Assembly (NCBI RefSeq): GCF_900142075.1
Contig: NZ_FQZO01000002.1
Location: forward strand, 124,001 to 188,000
Length of the DNA: 64,000 bases
Reading direction: 5' to 3'
DNA from: Clostridium amylolyticum
GTDB taxonomy: Bacteria; Bacillota; Clostridia; Clostridiales; Clostridiaceae
Below the pieces are notes generated by a model. That model was not told the DNA's origin, did not search any database, and saw nothing but the letters and a program-made list of their open reading frames with translations. The position numbers and the translations under genes are program-made. Positions 50,439 through 59,449 of the stretch are shown one piece after another (the first letter of the stretch is position 1; every line of letters begins with the position of its first letter).

Positions 50439-51626
50439 CTAACTTATTCTTGCAAACTTCAGCTTTCCAACCTGCAGTACATCTTGGGATTTTATTTTAG
50501 CTGTCTCTGAGACCTTTTCTCCATTTATTTTTACAGCTCCCTGTTTAATAAGTCTTTTAGCTTCGCTCCTGCTTGGGGCAAAGCCTATTTCAGTGATTAT
50601 TGATATTAAATCTTGAGTAGTATCTATATTTATTTCTTCAATGTCTTCAGGTATAGCTTTCTTTTGAAATACCTTTTTAAAATTTTCTTCTGCATTTTCT
50701 GCTTCTTCTTTTCCGTGGTATAAAGTAACTAGTTCCTTTGCTAACATCATTTTTATATTTCTTGGATTTTCTCCTTGATTTAATCTTTCCTTTATCTTGT
50801 CTACCTCATCTGGATGTATATCTGTGGCTAATTCAAAGTATTTTATCATAAGTTCATCTGGTATAGACATAGATTTTCCATAAATATCTGATGCACTTTC
50901 ATTGATACCTATGTAGTTTCCAAGGCTCTTACTCATCTTTTCTTTACCATCGGTTCCTTCTAAAAGAGGCATAAATATTGCTACCTGTGGTTCTTTTTCA
51001 AAGTCCTTTTGCATAGTTCTGCCCATTAGAACATTAAATCTTTGGTCGGTACCTCCTAACTCTATATCTGCATTGATAGCTATAGAGTCGTAAGCTTGCA
51101 TAAGTGGGTAAAAGAATTCATGTATTCCTATACTATGATTATTTTCAAATCTATTTTTGAAGTCTTCTCTTTCTAACATCCTAGCTACTGTGTATTTTGA
51201 TGTAAGCTCTATAATATCCCTGAAGTTCAGCTTCTCCAGCCACTCACTGTTAAATTTAACCTCTGTTTTTTCTAAATCTAAAATTTTAAAAATCTGCTCT
51301 TCGTAGGTTTTAGCATTTACCATTACCTGCTCTTTAGTAAGTTGCTTTCTAGCCTTTGATTTACCTGTGGGGTCACCTATCATTCCTGTGAAGTCACCTA
51401 TGATTATCACAGCTCTATGACCTAGATCCTGTAACTGCTTTATCTTTCTAAGCACCACAGCGTGGCCCAAATGTATATCTGGTGCTGAAGGATCTAAACC
51501 TAGTTTAACTGTCAAGGGCTTATTATTATCTATAGCCTTTTGTAGTTTTTTCTTAAGGTCCTCTAAGTTTATTATCTCATCTGCTCCTTTGCCTATTATC
51601 TTAATTTGTTCTTCTACTGATTTCAT
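50439..51626 (-). CDS. tyrS: Tyrosyl-tRNA synthetase
   Basis: A 395-residue class I synthetase. The HIGH motif appears as PDIHLGHAVV (about 46-55) and KMSKS as KEKMSKSLGNY (about 232). An S4 RNA-binding domain closes the protein (PSRSEAKRLIKQGAVKINGEK). It charges tRNA-Tyr. A T-box leader with a UAC specifier lies upstream, which confirms both identity and regulation by uncharged tRNA-Tyr. The ATG is 7-8 bases after GGAGG. Its stop lies next to a short stretch resembling the end of a B-type repeat (50421-50437). Confidence 0.95.
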   Translation of the reverse strand: MKSVEEQIKIIGKGADEIINLEDLKKKLQKAIDNNKPLTVKLGLDPSAPDIHLGHAVVLRKIKQLQDLGHRAVIIIGDFTGMIGDPTGKSKARKQLTKEQVMVNAKTYEEQIFKILDLEKTEVKFNSEWLEKLNFRDIIELTSKYTVARMLEREDFKNRFENNHSIGIHEFFYPLMQAYDSIAINADIELGGTDQRFNVLMGRTMQKDFEKEPQVAIFMPLLEGTDGKEKMSKSLGNYIGINESASDIYGKSMSIPDELMIKYFELATDIHPDEVDKIKERLNQGENPRNIKMMLAKELVTLYHGKEEAENAEENFKKVFQKKAIPEDIEEINIDTTQDLISIITEIGFAPSRSEAKRLIKQGAVKINGEKVSETAKIKSQDVLQVGKLKFARIS

Positions 51627-51684
51627 TTAAAAATCCTCCTTAAAATTAAATATTATTATTAAATTGCTGCAGCAAATTATTTGT

Positions 51685-51985
51685 AAAACAAAAAACTCCC
51701 ATCCTCCGGCTTAAAAAAACCAGAGGACGAGAGCATAATTCCCGTGTTACCACCTCAATTTATGGATGTTTCACAACACCCACCTCTTCAAGTACGATGC
51801 AACGCATGATACTCTAGCATTATAAGGGATGCAGGGTTCCCAAGGCAGCCTACTAACCTAAAAGGTGTTTGGTGCTTCACTCAGAGCTGTATTCAAAATA
51901 AAATCTTTTCTTCCTTGCACCCACCGGAAGCTCTCTTTAAAAGAATTATATTTCTACTCTTTCTCTTCATAGTGTTTATATATAT
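51685..51985 (-). ncRNA. T-box leader of tyrS (tyrosine)
   Basis: On the minus strand the T-box sequence AGGTGGTAACACGGG (51755-51741) precedes a terminator formed by 51733-51720 and 51709-51696 with a T-run. The specifier UAC (Tyr) is at 51891-51889, in GAATACAGC. Stem I begins near 51980. Uncharged tRNA-Tyr would stabilise the antiterminator. The 411-bp gap holds this leader and nothing else. Confidence 0.92.
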
Positions 51986-52037
51986 TAACATTTAAGTATG
52001 ATTATAGAACGACAATTTAAATATGTCAAGCTGCTAG

Positions 52038-53441
52038 TTATTGAAATATATCCAATACCCTTCCATCAACCTCACCAAGGTTTAGCCCTAAAAGTTTTGC
52101 AAAGGTGGGGGCTTCATCTACTATAGTCATATCTTCTATAATTACACCCTTTTTTACCCCTTTACCAGCGGCTATGAATACAGTCCTATAGTCTTCCTTT
52201 TCAGGATCAAAGCCATGCATTCCTGCATAGTACTCTGAATCGTAAGGATCAAAATCTTCATATTTTACTTTGCTTACCACAGAAGGAGCATCCCAATGAT
52301 TGCTGAAATAATAGCCTCTTTTTGCTTCTACCATGAATTCAAAGTCTCCAGTCACTCTCTTTTGACTAAGCTCTTCTTTGGTATATAGCTTTTCTATTCC
52401 ATCCATCTTTAGCTTTTCTACTATTTCTATTACTTTTTCTCTAGCTTCATGGTCTTCAGTATCCTTTAAGAATATTTGACAAGAGCCATCGCAGTGATTA
52501 GCATATGCTCTCCAAGCTATAACCTCATTATTTGAATTCACATCAATAAGTCCCGCTCGTCTAAAAGCTGTATTTAAGCATATCCTATGATCTACATCTA
52601 TAAAGGCATGATCTCCAATTACTATAAAAGTAGAATTATCATATATACCAGCTTTCTTTGTAGCTTCTATAATATCCCCAATAGCCTTATCTGTTTTCTT
52701 TAATGCTTCTTTGGCCATGTTACTAAATACTCCATACTTATGTCTCCAATGATCCACGTCAGTAAAATGTACAAGCATTAGGTTAGGTTTTTTATTTTTT
52801 ATCATATATTTTGCTGTTTTGCTTGTGAAAATATTCAAATAAGGTTGTTTCTTACCTTTAAGAACTTTTCCATACAAGGCTGCTGCTTCTAATGCAAATT
52901 TTGGAGTACCGTATTTTAATATGAGGGGTACCTGGCTTTCCCCTTCCTTTACAGGCCAAATTTCCGGTATGTTATATTGAATTTTTGCCCCTGCCATTAC
53001 CGGCCAGAATAATGCACCTACCTTAAGGCCTTTTTCTACTGCCAAGTCATATAATTTGGTACTTTTATTGTCACTATCATACCAGTTCCATTGTGATTCC
53101 TTAACTCCTGGCTGAAATTTTTCATTGTTATAAACACCATGCTTGTCTGGATAATTCCCAGTTATTATGCTGGCATGACAAGCATAGGTAACGGAAGGAT
53201 ATATACTTTTCACATTAGAGCAATATGAACCTTCTTCCATAAGCATCTTTATATTAGGAAGCTCCTGAATCATATCTAAATCCCTGCTGTGAAATCCATC
53301 TAATGAGATTACTATAAGATGCTCAGTTAGCGCCTCCTTCAAAGCATCCTTATGCTTCTTCATGCTGTTAATTTTATATAAAGTACCTGCTGCCACAGCT
53401 GCCGCCGCAAGCCCTGTAAGAGCTTTATTCTTCTTATTCAT
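52038..53441 (-). CDS. Alkaline-phosphatase-superfamily phosphodiesterase (NPP-like), membrane-anchored
   Basis: A 467-residue protein. A hydrophobic N-terminal segment (about 6-23, ALTGLAAAAVAAGTLYKI) anchors it. The catalytic domain matches nucleotide pyrophosphatase/phosphodiesterases: metal Asp in VISLDGFHS, nucleophile Thr in YPSVTYACHASIITGNYPDKHGV, then DVDHWRHKYG, and the GDHAFIDVDHR metal site. A family of this type cleaves nucleotide or phospholipid head-group diesters outside the membrane. The exact substrate is not known. The ATG follows AGAGGGGTG. Repeat B3 begins just upstream of that ribosome site. Confidence 0.85.
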   Translation of the reverse strand: MNKKNKALTGLAAAAVAAGTLYKINSMKKHKDALKEALTEHLIVISLDGFHSRDLDMIQELPNIKMLMEEGSYCSNVKSIYPSVTYACHASIITGNYPDKHGVYNNEKFQPGVKESQWNWYDSDNKSTKLYDLAVEKGLKVGALFWPVMAGAKIQYNIPEIWPVKEGESQVPLILKYGTPKFALEAAALYGKVLKGKKQPYLNIFTSKTAKYMIKNKKPNLMLVHFTDVDHWRHKYGVFSNMAKEALKKTDKAIGDIIEATKKAGIYDNSTFIVIGDHAFIDVDHRICLNTAFRRAGLIDVNSNNEVIAWRAYANHCDGSCQIFLKDTEDHEAREKVIEIVEKLKMDGIEKLYTKEELSQKRVTGDFEFMVEAKRGYYFSNHWDAPSVVSKVKYEDFDPYDSEYYAGMHGFDPEKEDYRTVFIAAGKGVKKGVIIEDMTIVDEAPTFAKLLGLNLGEVDGRVLDIFQ

Positions 53442-53459
53442 AAAAAAACACCCCTCTCT

Positions 53460-53660
53460 GTAATTGAGAATTTAGAATTTAGAATTGAAAATGAAGGAAG
53501 AAACTCGAAGAGTTTCGTAGAATCTATAAAACTTAAATCCTTAAAGGATTTAAGTTAATATAAGAAAAGCTTCCTAAGAAGCCTTTTCTTATTTAAAATT
53601 CAAAGAAACTCCGTGAGTTTCCTCCTCCATTCTAAATTCTAAATTGTCAATTCTAAATTT
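53460..53660. repeat. Heptamer-ended inverted-repeat element B3
   Basis: The left end is AGAATTT words leading to AATGAAGGAAG and hairpin GAAACTC-GAA-GAGTTTC. The core has stems CTTAAATCC/GGATTTAAG and AAGAAAAGCTTC/GAAGCCTTTTCTT. The right end has hairpin GAAACTC-CGT-GAGTTTC then TCCTCCATTCTAAATT words, so its ends are mirror copies. Nearly identical to B4, 550 bp away. The 320-bp gap holds no gene. Confidence 0.9.
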
Positions 53661-53761
53661 ATTAACTACATTATAGCATTTAATTGGATTTTTAATTCAA
53701 TACATCTTAAGCAATGTTAATAATATATTATTAATATGTATTTTAATATAGAGTGATATTT

Positions 53762-53992
53762 TTAATTTTTATGGTTTTTGAATATACTTATAAAGGACAA
53801 CATGCATAATACAAACAATAACAGCAACCTTAGCCAGTCCATGTAACCCCAAAATTCGCCTCCATTAACAATGTCAGGACTTAAATTATATTCATCCACA
53901 AATATCCCTAAGTTCCAAAATAATTTCAGTGAAATAATAAGTGAAGAAAAACTCAAAACAAATACCAATATTGATAGCTTTCTTTTAGTCAT
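53762..53992 (-). CDS. Small two-helix membrane protein
   Basis: A 76-residue protein with two membrane helices: about 7-27 (LSILVFVLSFSSLIISLKLFW) and 51-70 (WLRLLLLFVLCMLSFISIF). Between them lies an acidic, probably external loop (VDEYNLSPDIVNGGEFWGYMD). No family recognised. The ATG follows AGAGGGGGAG. It is enclosed between the two near-identical repeats B3 and B4, so it forms its own transcription unit or a mobile-looking cassette. The hydrophobic topology and good ribosome site support a real gene. Confidence 0.6.
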   Translation of the reverse strand: MTKRKLSILVFVLSFSSLIISLKLFWNLGIFVDEYNLSPDIVNGGEFWGYMDWLRLLLLFVLCMLSFISIFKNHKN

Positions 53993-54010
53993 TCTATTCT
54001 CCCCCTCTTT

Positions 54011-54205
54011 GTAATTGAGAATTTAGAATTGAAAATGAAGGAAGAAACTCGAAGAGTTTCGTAGAATCTATGGAACTTAAATCCTTAAAGGATTTAAGTT
54101 AATATAAGAAAAGCTTCCTAAGAAGCCTTTTCTTATTAAAATTCAAAGAAATTCCGTGAGTTTCCTCCTCCATTCTAATTTCTCGATTCTAAATTATAAA
54201 TTATA
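54011..54205. repeat. Heptamer-ended inverted-repeat element B4
   Basis: Almost the same as B3 over its whole length: the same AAACTC-GAA-GAGTTT hairpin, CTTAAATCC/GGATTTAAG and AAGAAAAGCTTC stems, and right-end hairpin (here GAAATTC-CGT-GAGTTTC, a G-U-compatible change). It occupies nearly the whole gap between the small membrane protein and the four-helix protein. Confidence 0.9.
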
Positions 54206-54227
54206 AAGTTCTGCCCATAGCAGAACT

Positions 54228-54626
54228 TTATGCAGACAATACTGAATCCATTATTTTAAATGTAGGATAGCCTATAAGTACTCCGTATATATGGAAGCAT
54301 GCAAATAGTATTAGCATTACTATTAAAGCAGTGTGAAAGGCCTTCCACTTACCCCCTCCATTTTCCGGCCTTAAGAATAAGCAGGAGAAGGCCAAGGCTG
54401 CCATGCTCAGCCAGGAAAAGTAGCCGGATATATTTTGGGTACCTGCAAGATAATAGCCATGTATAAAACCAGTAATCAGTGCTAGTACTCCAAATATCTT
54501 ATGAGCTTCTTTCATAGCTTTAACTAGTTTTACATTTCCTAATATATTAAACACAAAATAAGAAACTGATATCATAGCAAATAAGAAAGATGCTGCTCCC
54601 AATGCTTTTAAAACCCCTAAAGACAT
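54228..54626 (-). CDS. Four-helix membrane protein with cytochrome-b-like histidine spacing
   Basis: A 132-residue protein with four membrane helices (about 8-30, 40-62, 68-85, 96-118). His42 and His56 lie on helix 2; His98 and His112 lie on helix 4. Each pair is separated by 13 residues. HX13H or HX14H on two helices is how cytochrome b and b561 proteins hold two hemes. Local patterns EAHKIFGVLALITGFIHGYYL and FHTALIVMLILFACFHIYG are symmetrical. Family not identified with certainty; a heme protein or ferric-reductase-like fragment is inferred. The ATG has AGGAGG a few bases upstream. Flanked by repeat B4. Confidence 0.65.
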   Translation of the reverse strand: MSLGVLKALGAASFLFAMISVSYFVFNILGNVKLVKAMKEAHKIFGVLALITGFIHGYYLAGTQNISGYFSWLSMAALAFSCLFLRPENGGGKWKAFHTALIVMLILFACFHIYGVLIGYPTFKIMDSVLSA

Positions 54627-54711
54627 ATGCCCTCCTATTAATTAATGTTAATACTAATTATATATTCGGGCATATACTATTTAATTCTCAAGATGTAAAA
54701 TAATGTAGTAT

Positions 54712-55482
54712 TTACTTATGCATAAGATGATTATTAAACCAGTTAATAGTGTCTTCTACCATTCCAATGGTTATATAATGATTAAGCCTAGGCACTTTAG
54801 TAAATTCTAGTTTTTCAGGTGCTTCTTTATAATACTCTAAGATTTCATTATAAAAATACTCCTGACTTTCTATGGGAACTATAGCGTCGGCTTCACCATG
54901 AAGCATGAGTATAGGTCTTAAGTTAAAGCTTTCCTTATGTGATGTGGGGTCATAGCTTCTAAGCTCTTCTAAATGCTCCTTAGGCACTGTAAAGCCTTCC
55001 GCTGCCTTAAGAAATAATTTTTCTGCCTTTTCATAGGCAAAGGACCCGTTTATATTTATTACGGTTTTAATTTCTGGATGCTTAGTGAATATTCCTGCAG
55101 CACTAAAGCCTCCCATAGAGTGTCCAAGCAACGCCATATTCTTTTCATCTGCACCTAGCTCTTCCACTGCCATCTTTATTAGCTTTTCAGATTCTTCTAT
55201 ATTATTAAAAACAATTTCCCAAAAATGCTTTGCTGCCATGGTTGCATCATCATAGTTTAAGCTTCCTCTTTCCCCATGATAAAGGGCATCAGGTATTATT
55301 ACCATGTAACCATATAAAGCTAAGGTTTCTCCAAACATGGTATGGTTCTCCTTTTGGGAGGACCATCCATGATACAGAAACACCGTAGGGAGCTTTCCTT
55401 TAGCCTTCTTTTCCTTTATGACAATGCAGGGTATTCCTAAAACTTCAATTCTATTAACGCTTAAGCTTTCGTTCTTTAGCAA
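54712..55482 (-). CDS. Alpha/beta-hydrolase of the dienelactone/prolyl-oligopeptidase type
   Basis: A 256-residue soluble protein. The oxyanion region is VFLYHGWSSQKENH (about 33-47), the nucleophile Ser lies in LLGHSMGGFSAAG (about 120), the acid in HGEADAIVPIE (about 192) and the base His near NHYITIG (about 230). The strand order and the YHGERG loop resemble YitV-like hydrolases. The TTG start (55482) has AAGGAGG 8 bases upstream. It is 13 bp after the M3 peptidase gene, so both are in one operon. Substrate unknown. Confidence 0.85.
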   Translation of the reverse strand: MLKNESLSVNRIEVLGIPCIVIKEKKAKGKLPTVFLYHGWSSQKENHTMFGETLALYGYMVIIPDALYHGERGSLNYDDATMAAKHFWEIVFNNIEESEKLIKMAVEELGADEKNMALLGHSMGGFSAAGIFTKHPEIKTVININGSFAYEKAEKLFLKAAEGFTVPKEHLEELRSYDPTSHKESFNLRPILMLHGEADAIVPIESQEYFYNEILEYYKEAPEKLEFTKVPRLNHYITIGMVEDTINWFNNHLMHK

Positions 55483-55495
55483 GTTATTTTCCTCC

Positions 55496-57190
55496 TTAGA
55501 GCTTTGAGTCTTCTACGGAATCTAAATATTCCTGTATGCTGCCCATTACACTATGGATACATCCATCTTTAAATGGAGATGTTAGGTTTGCCAGTTCAAC
55601 TAATTTAAGGAAAGATTTGCTTCCCCCTGCTTTGCATAGATTCAAATAGTCTTCCCAAGCTGCTTCTCTATTTTCCCTAGACCTCTTCCAGAATTGGAAA
55701 GCACATATTTGAGCTAGAGTATAATCTATATAGTAGAAAGGTGTGCCAAATATATGTCCTTGCTGGTACCAGAAGCCACCTCTTTCTAGATAATCATTAC
55801 CGTCATAATCTCTATGAGGAAGATATTTCTTTTCTATTTCTCTCCATTTACTCTTTCTTTCTGCTGGAGTCATTTCTGGATGCTCATACACTTCATGCTG
55901 GAATTCATCTACTGTAACACCGTAAGGTATAAATAGTAAACTACCTTCTAAATGATGAAACTTATATTTAGCTGTATCTTCTTCAAAGAATAACTCCATC
56001 CATGGCCAAGTAAAGAATTCCATACTCATAGAATGTATTTCACAAGCCTCATAGGTTGGGAAATGATATTCTGGAAGTTCATAATTTCTGCTAGAGTACA
56101 CCTGGAACGCATGACCTGCTTCATGGGTAAGTACATCTATATCTCCTGAAGTACCATTAAAGTTTGAGAAAATAAATGGTGCTTTGTAATCGGATATATA
56201 TGTGCAATAACCTCCACCAGCTTTTCCTTTTTTATTAACTAAGTCCATAAGCTGATTTTCCACCATGAAATCAAAGAATTCCTTAGTTTCAGGGGATAAT
56301 TCTGAGTACATCTTGCTTCCATTGTCTACTATCCACTCTGGGTTTCCCTTTGGAGTAGCATTTCCACTATTAAAAGCAAGAGCTTCATCATAGAATTTTA
56401 GTTTATCAAGGCCAAGTCTTTTTCTCTGTCTATCCCTTAAAGCAGTTGCTTCAGGCACTATATAGTCTAAAACTTGTTTTCTAAAGCCTTTTACCATTTC
56501 AGCATTGTAATCAGCTCTTAGCATACGATCATAAGCTAATTCTACAAAATTATTATATCCAAGCTTCTTGGCTATCTTAGTTCTAACCTTTACAAGCTCA
56601 TCATAAATCCTATCAAAGTCCGCTTCATTATCTGCAAAGAATTTGTACTTTGCATCTATAGCTTTCTTTCTCATATCCCTATCTTTAGATTGTATGAAAG
56701 GGGTAAGTCCTGAAAGGTTTCTCTCTTCTCCTTCAAAATCTATCTTTGCAGAAGCAATGAGCTTGGTGTACTCGCTGGAAAGCTTATTTTCCATTTGCAA
56801 ATCTTCTATGATTTCTGGTTTAAAAGTGTTAATAGTAAGCTCTGCAATATTGAAGAGCTGCTTTCCCCATCTTTCTTCTAACTCTTTTCTGAACTTAGAT
56901 TTCACTATGCTCTTATAGTATTCTGAAATTATACCCTCATAAGATGGCATAACTTCATCAAGATAGTTTTGTTCTTCTTCATAAAACTTATCTGTGGTGT
57001 CTATGGTGTGTCTTATCTCTACTAATTGAGCCATGGTTTCAATATTACTTCTTAAAGCATTTATTTCTTCCATGAGAGTGTTTTGCTCTTCAAAAGACTC
57101 TGCATTATTAAAATTAACTAGAAGCTCTTTAAAAACCCCTTCTGCCTTTTTAATATCAGGTCTTTCATAATTAAACTCATTAAATTTCAT
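55496..57190 (-). CDS. M3-family oligoendopeptidase
   Basis: A 564-residue cytoplasmic metallopeptidase. The zinc site is HEAGHAF with His356, Glu357 and His360; the third ligand Glu lies downstream in the helix YEACEIHSMSMEFF (about residue 383). The FERGGFWYQQGHIFGTPFYYIDYTLA region is typical of PepF/YjbG-like oligoendopeptidases of Firmicutes. It cleaves short peptides and works with peptide uptake. The ATG follows GGGGG. It heads an operon with the alpha/beta-hydrolase. Confidence 0.92.
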   Translation of the reverse strand: MKFNEFNYERPDIKKAEGVFKELLVNFNNAESFEEQNTLMEEINALRSNIETMAQLVEIRHTIDTTDKFYEEEQNYLDEVMPSYEGIISEYYKSIVKSKFRKELEERWGKQLFNIAELTINTFKPEIIEDLQMENKLSSEYTKLIASAKIDFEGEERNLSGLTPFIQSKDRDMRKKAIDAKYKFFADNEADFDRIYDELVKVRTKIAKKLGYNNFVELAYDRMLRADYNAEMVKGFRKQVLDYIVPEATALRDRQRKRLGLDKLKFYDEALAFNSGNATPKGNPEWIVDNGSKMYSELSPETKEFFDFMVENQLMDLVNKKGKAGGGYCTYISDYKAPFIFSNFNGTSGDIDVLTHEAGHAFQVYSSRNYELPEYHFPTYEACEIHSMSMEFFTWPWMELFFEEDTAKYKFHHLEGSLLFIPYGVTVDEFQHEVYEHPEMTPAERKSKWREIEKKYLPHRDYDGNDYLERGGFWYQQGHIFGTPFYYIDYTLAQICAFQFWKRSRENREAAWEDYLNLCKAGGSKSFLKLVELANLTSPFKDGCIHSVMGSIQEYLDSVEDSKL

Positions 57191-57270
57191 AGTATCGCCC
57201 CCTGTTTTTGCTTATACTATAAATTATAGAGTTACTTCCAAAATATATCAATAAGAAGAAATAATATATA

Positions 57271-58287
57271 TTATAAAAGCATTATTCCTCTTTCCTCACA
57301 TCTTTCAATAATATCCTCAGGCCAAATCCCTGCTTGCACTTCTCCTATATGGGCTTTTCTTAAGAAGAACATGCATATTCTAGATTGTCCTATACCTCCT
57401 CCAATGGTATAAGGTAGTTTTCTATCTAATACCGCACTATGGTATTGAAGGGAGGTTCTATCTTCACAATGAGCAAGCTTTAATTGCTTTAGAAGCACTT
57501 CTTCATCTACCCTTATTCCCATGGAAGAAACCTCAAAAGCTCTTTTTAATACTGGGTTCCAAAATATTATATCCCCATTGAGTTCCCAATCATCATAGTC
57601 TGGAGAACGTCCATCGTGCTTTTCTCCGGATTTTAGCGCCCCCCCTATTTTCATTATAAACACCGCTCCATATTCCTTTGCTATGCTATCTTCCCTTTCC
57701 TTTGAAGTAAGGTTAGGATATTTATCTTCCAGCTGTTGTGATGTGATAAAATGTATATCATCAGGAAGCTTTTCTTCAAATTGAGAATATCTCAAGGATA
57801 AGTACCTTTCTGTAGCTTTAAAAACCTCATATATTTTCTTAACGGTATCTACTAATGTTGCTTCTTTTCTTTCTTCCTTAGTTATTATCTTTTCCCAATC
57901 CCACTGGTCTACGTACATAGAATGGGTGTTATCTAAATCCTCATCCCTTCTTATGGCATTCATATCTGTATAGAGCCCTTCCCCTGCTTTAAACCTATAT
58001 CTTGCTAGGGCCATCCTCTTCCATTTAGCTAGGGACTGAACCACCTCGATGATGCTGTCATCGATAGACTTTGCATCAAAAGCTACTGGTCTTTCTATTC
58101 CATTTAGGTTATCGTTAAGCCCTCTACCACTTCTTACAAATATAGGTGCAGACACCCTAGTAAGGTTTAATTCTTGCGCTAGCTTATCTTCAAAAAAATC
58201 TTTTATTGCTTTAATAGCAATTTCTGTTTCTACTAAGTTCAACGTAGGCTTGTATCCTTTAATTATTGGCATCATGTGGTGTTCCAT
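57271..58287 (-). CDS. asnA: Ammonia-dependent asparagine synthetase
   Basis: A 338-residue class II synthetase-like enzyme. It joins aspartate and ammonia using ATP. Recognised by the whole sequence: SAPIFVRSGRGLNDNLNG near 40, FDAKSIDDSIIEVVQSLAKWKRMAL near 70, TDMNAIRRDEDLDNTHSMYVDQWDWEK near 106, and GGGIGQSRICMFFLRKAHIGEVQ near the end. A T-box leader with an Asn (AAC) specifier lies directly upstream. The ATG follows AGGAGGAG. AsnA is common in clostridia and lactobacilli, where tRNA-Asn controls it. Confidence 0.95.
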   Translation of the reverse strand: MEHHMMPIIKGYKPTLNLVETEIAIKAIKDFFEDKLAQELNLTRVSAPIFVRSGRGLNDNLNGIERPVAFDAKSIDDSIIEVVQSLAKWKRMALARYRFKAGEGLYTDMNAIRRDEDLDNTHSMYVDQWDWEKIITKEERKEATLVDTVKKIYEVFKATERYLSLRYSQFEEKLPDDIHFITSQQLEDKYPNLTSKEREDSIAKEYGAVFIMKIGGALKSGEKHDGRSPDYDDWELNGDIIFWNPVLKRAFEVSSMGIRVDEEVLLKQLKLAHCEDRTSLQYHSAVLDRKLPYTIGGGIGQSRICMFFLRKAHIGEVQAGIWPEDIIERCEERGIMLL

Positions 58288-58324
58288 AGTTTTCTCCTCC
58301 TATTTACTGTATATAATTAAATTA

Positions 58325-58605
58325 ATAAAAAAAACCCTTCATCCTACAAAGGGACGAAAGGTTGTTATCTTTCCGCGGTACCACCCAAATTAGCATAAAG
58401 AGCTCACTTAAAACAGTACGGAATTATATTCGATACTGCTGTGCTTTTAACGGTGCCACTCCGTCTAAGTCTACTCTCCCTAAGGGTTTCGGTTAGATAC
58501 TCAGAGATGTTCTTCACTCAGGCCTCCATTACCGGACTCTCACCACCACCGGCTCGCTTAAACTTACTCCTTAGCTACTCTTCTCTTCACTGTATTTAAG
58601 TTAAA
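58325..58605 (-). ncRNA. T-box leader of asnA (asparagine)
   Basis: On the minus strand GGGTGGTACCGCGG (58386-58373) is a perfect T-box core. It is followed by a terminator (58363-58352 with 58344-58333) and a T-run. The specifier AAC (Asn) is at 58511-58509, in GAAGAACATC. Stem I starts near 58605. Uncharged tRNA-Asn should permit expression. No other feature is seen in the 386-bp gap except a short B-type repeat end (58660-58677). Confidence 0.93.
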
Positions 58606-58673
58606 TAAAATTCTTGTTACAATTATATTTCATCACTTTAACGAAGTCAAGTGAAATAATTGCCAATTCTCAA

Positions 58674-59447
58674 TTAAACTACCGGCATCACGTAGGGTGC
58701 TCCGTTGGAAGTGTTTCTTATTATGTCCACTTCTATATTGTAAACCTTCTTTATATTTTCTCTAGTTATTACTCTTGCCGGCTCCCCTTTATCTATAATC
58801 TTTCCTTTTTCTAATAGTATTATCTCATCGCTATAAAGAGAGGCTAGATTTAAGTCGTGCATTACCGCTATGACGGTTATGTCTTTTTTGAGCTTTTTGA
58901 AGATATTTAGAAATCCCAGCTGGTGCTGGATGTCTAGATGAGAAGTTGGTTCATCTAGTAGGATTATATCCGTATCTTGGCAGAGAGCTCTTGCAGCGAT
59001 AACCCTTTGCTGTTCTCCGCCACTTAAAGTAGTTATAAGCTTATTCTTTAACTCCCAAGTAGAGGTGAGCTTCATACTCTTTTCCACCATTTTTTTATCT
59101 TTTTCATTATAGTCCTCAAATCTTTTTTTGAAAGGCGTCCTTCCCATAATTACTATGTCATAGGCAGTAAATTCATATTCTATATTGATATTTTGAGGCA
59201 CTAAAGCTAAGTTTTTCGATATTTCCTTGTTACTAAGCTTAACCGCATCTTGGTCATTGATAAAAATCGTTTCCTTTGAAACATCTAAAAGCTTGCTTAG
59301 GTTTTTAAGCAATGTAGTCTTCCCTGAACCATTAGGGCCTATGATAGAATAAAATTTACCTTTTTGGAAGCTAAGGCTTAGATCCTTAATTACTGAATCT
59401 TTTCCATAGCTAAAGCTTAAATTGTTTACTTGAACTGGGAAATCCAT
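58674..59447 (-). CDS. btuD: Cobalamin/iron-complex ABC importer ATPase
   Basis: A 257-residue FecE/BtuD-type ATPase: Walker A GPNGSGKTT (about 37), signature LSGGEQQRVIAARAL, Walker B IILLDEPTSHLD, switch MHDLNLA. It lies two bases after the permease gene in the order binding protein-permease-ATPase. Proximity to cobT and cobD argues for cobalamin or corrinoid import, but the family also moves heme and siderophores, so the symbol is an inference from context. The stop codon is followed immediately by a stretch like the end of a B-type repeat. Confidence 0.8.
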   Translation of the reverse strand: MDFPVQVNNLSFSYGKDSVIKDLSLSFQKGKFYSIIGPNGSGKTTLLKNLSKLLDVSKETIFINDQDAVKLSNKEISKNLALVPQNINIEYEFTAYDIVIMGRTPFKKRFEDYNEKDKKMVEKSMKLTSTWELKNKLITTLSGGEQQRVIAARALCQDTDIILLDEPTSHLDIQHQLGFLNIFKKLKKDITVIAVMHDLNLASLYSDEIILLEKGKIIDKGEPARVITRENIKKVYNIEVDIIRNTSNGAPYVMPVV

Positions 59448-59449
59448 AA

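Noticed and set aside
51685..51985. Unknown structured RNA upstream of tyrS
   Set aside because: Explained as a standard T-box leader with a Tyr specifier.
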